Below, piece after piece: positions 58,247 to 64,000 of a DNA stretch of 64,000 nucleotides. Position numbers and translations under genes: made by a program. The notes beneath the pieces are model-generated. The model did not search any database and was not told where the DNA came from. It saw nothing but the letters and a program-made list of their open reading frames with translations. Position 1 is the first letter of the stretch, and each line of letters opens with the position of its first letter. Location: contig NZ_MJUX01000001.1 of the NCBI RefSeq assembly GCF_001927245.1, forward strand, positions 620,001 to 684,000, written 5' to 3'. The stretch comes from Acuticoccus yangtzensis. Lineage in GTDB: Bacteria; Pseudomonadota; Alphaproteobacteria; Rhizobiales; Amorphaceae.

Positions 58247-60904
58247 TTACCCCAGCGCCGCCTGCGCCGCCGCCAGCCGGGCGATCGGCACGCGGAAAGG
58301 AGAGCACGACACGTAGTCGAGGTTCACCGTCTCGCAGAACTTGATCGAGTTGGGGTCGCCGCCGTGCTCGCCGCAGATGCCGAGCTTGATGTCGGGGCGG
58401 ACCTGCCGGCCTTTCTCGGCGCCGATCTTGATCAGCTCGCCCACACCCTCGGTGTCCAGCGACACGAAGGGGTCGACGTCGATGATCGATTCCTTGAGGT
58501 AGGACCCCAGGAACACGCCCGCATCGTCACGCGAAATGCCGAAAGTCGTCTGCGTCAGATCGTTGGTGCCGAAGGAGAAGAACTCCGCCTCCTCGGCGAT
58601 CTTGTCGGCGTTGAGCGCGGCGCGCGGCAGCTCGACCATCGTCCCCACCTGATAGGTGAAGGTCTGGCCGGTCTCCTCGCTGACCGCGCGGGCCGTCGCG
58701 TCGATCCTCTTCTTGACGAACTCCAGCTCCGACTTGAGGCCCACCAGCGGCACCATCACCTCCGGCACCACCGGCGCACCGGTCTTCTGGGCGGCGGCGA
58801 TGGCGGCCTCGAAGATCGCGCGGGACTGCATCTCGGCGATCTCGGGATAGGTGATCGCGAGGCGCACGCCGCGGTGGCCCAGCATCGGGTTGAACTCGGC
58901 GAGCGCCGACGCACGGTTCTTCAGCTTCTCGGGGTCGGCACCCAGGGCCTTCGCGACCTCCTCGATCTCCTTGTCCGTGTGCGGAATGAACTCGTGCAGC
59001 GGCGGGTCGAGCAGGCGGATGGTGACCGGAAGGCCCGCCATCACCTCGAAGAGCTGGGTAAAGTCCTCGCGCTGCATGGGGAGGAGCTTGTCGAGCGCGG
59101 CGCGGCGGGAGGCGGTGTCGTCGGCCAGGATCATCTCGCGCATCGGCATGATGCGCTCCGGGTCGAAGAACATGTGCTCGGTGCGGCAGAGGCCAATGCC
59201 CTCCGCGCCGAACTCGCGCGCGGTCTTGGCGTCGTGCGGCGTGTCGGCGTTGGTGCGCACCTTCATGCGGCGCTTGGCGTCGGCCCAGCCCATCAGCCGC
59301 TCGAAGTCGCCGGAAAGCTCCGGCTTCAGCATCGGCACCTCACCGACGAACACCTCGCCGGTGCCGCCGTCGATGGTGATCTTGTCGCCCTTCTTCAGCG
59401 TCACGCCGCCGGCGGTGATGGTGCCCTTCGCGTAGTCGATCTTCACGCCGCCGGCGCCGGAGACGCAGGGCTTGCCCATGCCGCGGGCCACAACGGCCGC
59501 GTGGCTCGTCATGCCGCCGCGGGTGGTGAAGATGCCGTCGGCGGCGTGCATGCCGGCGATGTCCTCGGGGCTGGTCTCGATGCGGCAGAGGACGCACGGG
59601 CGGCCGGATGCGGCGAGCCGCTCGGCCTCGGCGGAGGTGAAGCACACTTCGCCCGACGCCGCGCCCGGCGATGCGGGCAGCGCCTTGGCGAATTGGTCCG
59701 GCTTGGCGCTGGGGTCGATCATCGGGTGGAGGAGCTGGTCGAGCGAGGCCGGCTCGATGCGCTTGATCGCCTCGGCCTCGGTGATGAGGCCCTCGTCCAC
59801 CATGTCGACGGCGATCTTCAGCGCGGCCTTGGCGGTGCGCTTGCCCGAGCGGGTCTGCAGCATCCACAGCTTGCCGCGCTCGATGGTGAATTCCAGGTCC
59901 TGCACGTCGCGGTAGTGGCGTTCCAGCGTGTCGCAGACGTCCTTGAACTGGGCGAAGGCGTCCGGCAGCGAGCGCTCCAAGGACGGCTTGTCGGAGCCGG
60001 CCTCGATGCGCGCGCGCTCGGTGATGTCCTGCGGGGTGCGGATGCCGGCGACGACGTCCTCGCCCTGGGCGTTGATGAGGAATTCGCCGTAGAGCTGGTT
60101 CTCGCCCGTCGACGGGTTGCGGGTGAAGGCGACGCCTGTGGCCGACGTCTCGCCCATGTTGCCGAACACCATGGCCTGGACGTTGACGGCGGTGCCCCAG
60201 CGCTCGGGGATCTGGTGCAGGCGGCGGTAGACGACGGCGCGCTCGGTCCGCCAGGAGCCGAACACCGCGCCTATCGCACCCCAGAGCTGATCTTTCGGGT
60301 CCTGCGGGAAGGGCTTGCCGGATTCGGCGAGGACGACGGCCTTGTAGTCCTCGATGAGAACCTTCCAGTCGTCGGCGGAGAGGTCGGTATCGAGGTCGAC
60401 GCCCCTCTCCTCCTTCATGGCCTCCAGCTTGTCCTCGAAGGACTTGTGCTCGACGCCCATCACGACGTCGCCGTACATCTGAATGAACCGGCGATAGCTG
60501 TCATAGGCGAACCGATCGTCACCGGCGTTCTCGGCCAGCGCGAGGACGGTCTCGTCGTTCAGCCCGAGGTTGAGGACGGTGTCCATCATGCCCGGCATGG
60601 AAATCCGCGCGCCGGAGCGCACGGAGACGAGCAGCGGCAGTTTCGGATCGCCGAAGGTGCGGCCCGTCGACGCTGCGATCTGGTCGAGGGCGGCGTTCAC
60701 CTCCGCTTCCAGCTCGGGCGGATAGCTCTGCTCGTGCTCGTAGAAGTAGGTGCAGACTTCGGTGGTGATGGTCATGCCCGGCGGAACGGGGAGCCCCAGG
60801 CTCGCCATTTCTGCAAGGTTTGCGCCCTTGCCGCCGAGAAGGTTGCGTTGGCTTGCGTCACCTTCGGCCGTTCCATCGCCGAATGTGTACACCCATTTGC
60901 CCAT
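58247..60904 (-). CDS. ppdK: Pyruvate phosphate dikinase, 885 aa
   Basis: Interconverts pyruvate, ATP and Pi with PEP, AMP and PPi. The N-terminal ATP-grasp domain (GGKGANLAEMASLGLPVPPG), the phospho-His domain (GGMTSHAAVVARG with catalytic His) and the C-terminal TIM barrel (GICGEHGGDP, Cys) are all present; length is usual. Start ATG 60904 lies in a 182-base divergent gap to the TPR gene. Confidence 0.94.
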   Translation of the reverse strand: MGKWVYTFGDGTAEGDASQRNLLGGKGANLAEMASLGLPVPPGMTITTEVCTYFYEHEQSYPPELEAEVNAALDQIAASTGRTFGDPKLPLLVSVRSGARISMPGMMDTVLNLGLNDETVLALAENAGDDRFAYDSYRRFIQMYGDVVMGVEHKSFEDKLEAMKEERGVDLDTDLSADDWKVLIEDYKAVVLAESGKPFPQDPKDQLWGAIGAVFGSWRTERAVVYRRLHQIPERWGTAVNVQAMVFGNMGETSATGVAFTRNPSTGENQLYGEFLINAQGEDVVAGIRTPQDITERARIEAGSDKPSLERSLPDAFAQFKDVCDTLERHYRDVQDLEFTIERGKLWMLQTRSGKRTAKAALKIAVDMVDEGLITEAEAIKRIEPASLDQLLHPMIDPSAKPDQFAKALPASPGAASGEVCFTSAEAERLAASGRPCVLCRIETSPEDIAGMHAADGIFTTRGGMTSHAAVVARGMGKPCVSGAGGVKIDYAKGTITAGGVTLKKGDKITIDGGTGEVFVGEVPMLKPELSGDFERLMGWADAKRRMKVRTNADTPHDAKTAREFGAEGIGLCRTEHMFFDPERIMPMREMILADDTASRRAALDKLLPMQREDFTQLFEVMAGLPVTIRLLDPPLHEFIPHTDKEIEEVAKALGADPEKLKNRASALAEFNPMLGHRGVRLAITYPEIAEMQSRAIFEAAIAAAQKTGAPVVPEVMVPLVGLKSELEFVKKRIDATARAVSEETGQTFTYQVGTMVELPRAALNADKIAEEAEFFSFGTNDLTQTTFGISRDDAGVFLGSYLKESIIDVDPFVSLDTEGVGELIKIGAEKGRQVRPDIKLGICGEHGGDPNSIKFCETVNLDYVSCSPFRVPIARLAAAQAALG

Positions 60905-61086
60905 TGGTCAGTTCCCCTACTACCGCGCGAAACGATATAATGAAGGATAGGGCATCTGGAAACGCCTTGATGGTGACAAGCCTTGCGCTTCCTGTTGCGA
61001 AGGTGGACGGTATCGCCTACGTCGCAATTCAGTTTTCGTGTACAAGTTGCGCGCCACCTGCGCATCTTCGTTAAGAGGGGTCTGCC

Positions 61087-62967
61087 TTGCCACTGTGCAC
61101 AAAAGGATCGATCCGCGTTCCGTTCGCTCTGGCCCTGTCCGGGTCGCTGGCGTTGGCCGGGTCGCTGGCTACAAGCCCGGCGAACGCGGTGCCCGGCGGC
61201 AATGAGCTGTCCGACATCGGTGTCGCGCTCGAACCTGTGGAACGGCTCGGCCTCGGCTCGCTGTCGGGCTATTATCTCGCCGCCCGCCACGCCCAGTTCA
61301 ATCAGGACATCGCGGCCGCTGCGGGCTTTTTCGCGGCGGCCTTGTCGAAGGACCAGAAGAACACCGATCTTCTGGATTCCTCCGTGGCGCTCAATGTCGC
61401 ATCCGGCAATTTTCCGCGCGCCTTCACCCTCGCCGAAGAGCTTCTGCGCAACGAGCCCGACGATTGGATGGCGCTGACGACGCTCGCCGTCGATCAGATC
61501 CGCAAGGGCGAGCGCAAGGCCGCGCTGGAGACCCTCGGCAACCTCGACGAGGTGGGAGGCCAGATCCAGGAACTGGTGTCCGCGCTCCTGCAGGCCTGGG
61601 TCAAGGCCGGCCAGGGCGATGCGGACGCGGCCATCGGTATCCTCGATTCGCTGGAAGGGCCGAGTTGGTACGAGCCGTTCACGCTCCTCCACAGCGGTCT
61701 CATCGCCGACCAGGCGGGAATGACCGAGCTCGCGGGGACGGCGCTCGGCACGTCCTATGAGCGCGATGCCGGCTCGCCGCGGGTGGTCGACGCCTATGCC
61801 CGCGCTCTCGCCCGCAAAGGCAAGAACGATCGTGCCGACGCCGTCCTCGGCGAGTTCGAAGCCCGGCTCGGCGGCAGCGACCAATATACCGCAGGCGTGC
61901 GCGCCGCGCTCCAGGCCGACACGGTCGAGCCGCTGATCACCTCTGCGACTGCGGGCGCGGCAGAAGCCCTCTACGGTCTCGGCACCGCCTATGCGCGGGA
62001 CGGCGGCAACGCACAGGCGGCGTCGCTCTTCCAGCTCGCGATCTACCTCGACCCCGAGAACTATTTCGCCGCGATGGCGCTGGGCCAGGTGATGGAATTC
62101 CTGCGCCAGCACGAGGCTGCGATCGAGATCTATCGTCAGATCCCCGAATCGAGCCCACTCGCGCGCACCGCACGTGTCCAGGAGGCGTTGAACCTCAACG
62201 CTCTGGAGCGCAACACCGAAGCGATCGCGCTTCTGGAAGAGGCCGTGGCCGCCGATCCGTCGGACGTGTCGACGATCATCGTCCTCGGCAACATCTTCCG
62301 CAGCATGGAAGATTTCGAGCGGTCGCGCGCCACCTACACCCAGGCGATCGAGACGCTGGGCACCGTGCCGCCCCCCTATTGGACGCTGTTCTATTATCGC
62401 GGCATCGCCCGCGAGCGGACCGACGACTGGGCCGGGGCAGAGCGCGACTTCCGCCTCGCCCTCACCTATCAGCCGAACAACGCGCACACCTTGAATTACC
62501 TCGGCTACTCGCTGATCGACCGGGGCGAGAAGCTCGACGAGGCGATCGACATGGTGCGCCGGGCCGTCGCCGCGGAGCCGTCCAACGGCTACATCGTCGA
62601 CAGTCTCGGCTGGGCCTATTACCGGCTCGGCCGCTATCAGGACGCGGTGAACGAGCTGGAGCGGGCGATCAGCCTGAAGCCGATCGACCCGGTGATCAAC
62701 GACCACCTGGGCGACGCCTATTGGCAGGTCGGCCGCAAGCGTGAAGCCTTGTTCCAATGGTCCCACGCGCAGGAGTTCGGGCCGGACGCGACGCTCGCCG
62801 CCGCCATCGCCACCAAGCTGGCGAACGGGCTGGAGGCGCCGGAGCCGGTGACCGAGCATACGGACGCCTCGCGCGCCACCGAGGAGGCACCGTCGACCAC
62901 GACCGCCGAAGCCGGCACCGCGGCCGGGGACGGAACAGAGCGGCCGTCCGGATCCACGACGCAGTAA
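61087..62967 (+). CDS. Exported tetratricopeptide repeat protein, 626 aa
   Basis: Signal peptide (basic start, then LALSGSLALAGSLATSPANA). At least ten TPR-like helix pairs follow (AALTTLAVDQIRKGERKAALETL; HTLNYLGYSLIDRGEKLDEA). The last 60 residues are a Thr/Glu/Ala tail. The start is TTG 61087 with AAGAGGGG 15-9 bases upstream. Family members act in envelope assembly; its partner is unknown. Followed by ispE, 10 bases later. Confidence 0.78.
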   Translation: MPLCTKGSIRVPFALALSGSLALAGSLATSPANAVPGGNELSDIGVALEPVERLGLGSLSGYYLAARHAQFNQDIAAAAGFFAAALSKDQKNTDLLDSSVALNVASGNFPRAFTLAEELLRNEPDDWMALTTLAVDQIRKGERKAALETLGNLDEVGGQIQELVSALLQAWVKAGQGDADAAIGILDSLEGPSWYEPFTLLHSGLIADQAGMTELAGTALGTSYERDAGSPRVVDAYARALARKGKNDRADAVLGEFEARLGGSDQYTAGVRAALQADTVEPLITSATAGAAEALYGLGTAYARDGGNAQAASLFQLAIYLDPENYFAAMALGQVMEFLRQHEAAIEIYRQIPESSPLARTARVQEALNLNALERNTEAIALLEEAVAADPSDVSTIIVLGNIFRSMEDFERSRATYTQAIETLGTVPPPYWTLFYYRGIARERTDDWAGAERDFRLALTYQPNNAHTLNYLGYSLIDRGEKLDEAIDMVRRAVAAEPSNGYIVDSLGWAYYRLGRYQDAVNELERAISLKPIDPVINDHLGDAYWQVGRKREALFQWSHAQEFGPDATLAAAIATKLANGLEAPEPVTEHTDASRATEEAPSTTTAEAGTAAGDGTERPSGSTTQ

Positions 62968-62977
62968 CGGCCGGGCG

Positions 62978-64000
62978 ATGAGCGGGACGACGACACGGGC
63001 GCGCACCGCCGGTCCGACGGCCGGCGCCGATGTGCCGCATGGAGACGTCCCGGAGCGCGATCCCGGTCGGGGCGCGTCGGCGGCTGTGGATCATACGGTG
63101 GGCAGTCTGGCGGCTGGCGGTCCGGGGGTTGGCGATTTGGGGCGTGGCAATGCGGAAGGCGGCGTGCCGGACGACGTCGGCACCGCGCTGCGTGACAGTA
63201 CCGCGCTGCGCCTCACCGTCCCCGCCAAGGTGAACCTGGCGCTCCACGTCCTCGGGCGCCGGACGGACGGCTACCACGAGCTGCAAAGCCTCGTCGCGTT
63301 CGCCGCCATCGACGACGGCGACGTGGTGGAGGTCGGCTTTGGCCCGCCCGCAGAGGAGGCGCCCGCCTTCACCGTCTCGGGCCGCTTCGGGAGCAGCGTC
63401 CCGGCTGGGCCGGAAAATCTCGCCGCCGCTGCCGCACGCCATTGTCCCCAAATTCGGGCGGTGCACCTCGTCAAGGGTCTGCCCGTCGCGGCGGGTATCG
63501 GCGGCGGATCGGCCGACGCGGCCGCCGTCTTGCGCGCAGCCGCGCATCGGTACCGCATCGACCCCGCATCCCTTGCCGCCGACGCCCTGTCGCTCGGCGC
63601 CGACGTACCCGTTTGCTTGGACGGGCGGCCCTGCTTGATGGAAGGGATCGGCGAGAAGCTGACGCCGGTCGACCTGCCGGCGATCCACGCCATCCTGATC
63701 AATCCCGGCCGGCCGCTCGCCACCGCCGACGTGTTCGGCAACCTCGCAACGCCGGACAATGCGCCCTTCATGCCTCCGTCCGTCGGCGGCTTGGAAGAGC
63801 TTTTCGCCTGGCTGCGGACGACCCGCAACGACCTCGAAGGCCCCGCTCACGCGGCCATGCCTGAGATCGGCACGCTGCTTCAGGCGCTGCGATCGACCGA
63901 CGGGTGCCGCATCGCCCGCATGTCCGGCTCAGGACCGACCGTGTTCGGCCTCTATGACGACGCGGCGAGCCGTGATGGCGCGTTGGACACGCTCCGTGCG
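62978..64000 (+). CDS. ispE: 4-diphosphocytidyl-2-C-methyl-D-erythritol kinase, partial (3' end outside window)
   Basis: GHMP kinase of the MEP isoprenoid pathway. LTVPAKVNLALHVLGRRTDGYHEL, the ATP loop PVAAGIGGGSADAAA and SGSGPTVFGLYDD are clear. The frame opens at ATG 62978, giving about 77 residues before the usual start of the fold; these are Gly/Ala/Arg-rich and probably either an extension or untranslated. A start nearer the kinase (GTG at about 63161) would give a normal N-terminus. Confidence 0.85.
   Translation, partial: MSGTTTRARTAGPTAGADVPHGDVPERDPGRGASAAVDHTVGSLAAGGPGVGDLGRGNAEGGVPDDVGTALRDSTALRLTVPAKVNLALHVLGRRTDGYHELQSLVAFAAIDDGDVVEVGFGPPAEEAPAFTVSGRFGSSVPAGPENLAAAAARHCPQIRAVHLVKGLPVAAGIGGGSADAAAVLRAAAHRYRIDPASLAADALSLGADVPVCLDGRPCLMEGIGEKLTPVDLPAIHAILINPGRPLATADVFGNLATPDNAPFMPPSVGGLEELFAWLRTTRNDLEGPAHAAMPEIGTLLQALRSTDGCRIARMSGSGPTVFGLYDDAASRDGALDTLRA

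Noticed and set aside
58229-60940. A 903-residue open frame antisense to ppdK
   Set aside because: Val/Arg/Gly-rich shadow of a GC-rich gene; the opposite strand encodes a complete, conserved pyruvate phosphate dikinase.
1-64000. CRISPR arrays
   Set aside because: No regularly spaced short direct repeats; the only tandem repeats are GC-rich units near 56 kb without spacers.

Overview
The window is high-GC DNA from an alphaproteobacterium, probably Hyphomicrobiales (Rhizobiales-like). This rests on the flagellar and chemotaxis gene set, a pyruvate phosphate dikinase and phage proteins resembling the Rhodobacter gene transfer agent. The order is an inference: no rRNA or species marker is present.

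Layout. 1-2.3 kb: a secreted trypsin-like protease behind a small unknown gene. 2.3-9.8 kb: a respiratory block with a PQQ-type sugar/sorbosone dehydrogenase lipoprotein, DUF2231 and CopD-like membrane proteins, a CtaG-type assembly factor and a two-gene heme-copper oxidase. Its subunit II lacks the CuA ligands, and its fused subunit I-III lacks the K-channel lysine. 9.92-28.73 kb: an 18.8-kb integrated phage-like element in a tRNA-Ser(UGA) gene. 28.7-31.2 kb: the tRNA, a broken MATE transporter, an SDR, an AhpD-like protein and a composite pseudogene. 31.2-35.1 kb: cytochrome c, MBL hydrolase, a three-subunit cobalt-type nitrile hydratase/thiocyanate hydrolase, an aquaporin-like channel and a DUF302 protein. 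35.1-40.0 kb: mandelate-racemase-like, aldehyde dehydrogenase and benzoylformate-decarboxylase-like genes, then a CbiM-type cobalt permease. 40.2-51.9 kb, minus strand: a colinear flhA-fliR-fliJ-like-flgJ-mcp-cheA-cheW-cheB-cheR block. 52.1-64 kb: a GGDEF/EAL protein, sulfotransferase-like protein, rhodanese, GC-rich tandem repeat, proline-racemase-family enzyme, an orphan PIN toxin behind a DUF7662-like gene, ppdK, a TPR protein and ispE (cut by the window edge).

The most unusual part is the 18.8-kb element. It has AlpA/Xis, integrase, an unknown 401-aa protein, a Bro-N antirepressor, portal, fused protease-capsid, a capsid spike base, tail tube, a chaperone-HNH fusion, connectors, both terminase subunits and a tape measure with a peptidase domain. 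The order is permuted (portal first, terminase next to the tape measure), and I recognise no distal tail or endolysin gene. TerL carries a frameshift. The 7-mer AATAATT occurs 17 times across the element and I noticed none in the surrounding chromosome; this resembles the stoperator arrays of some mycobacteriophages. A nearly 50-bp-arm inverted repeat separates the 401-aa gene from the antirepressor. The element supplies the 5' half, and so the upstream region, of the host tRNA-Ser(UGA) gene.

The genes suggest functional groups: dehydrogenase electrons feeding a quinol-type oxidase; cobalt uptake serving a cobalt hydrolase; a mandelate-like aromatic or alpha-hydroxyacid pathway; and motility with chemotaxis.
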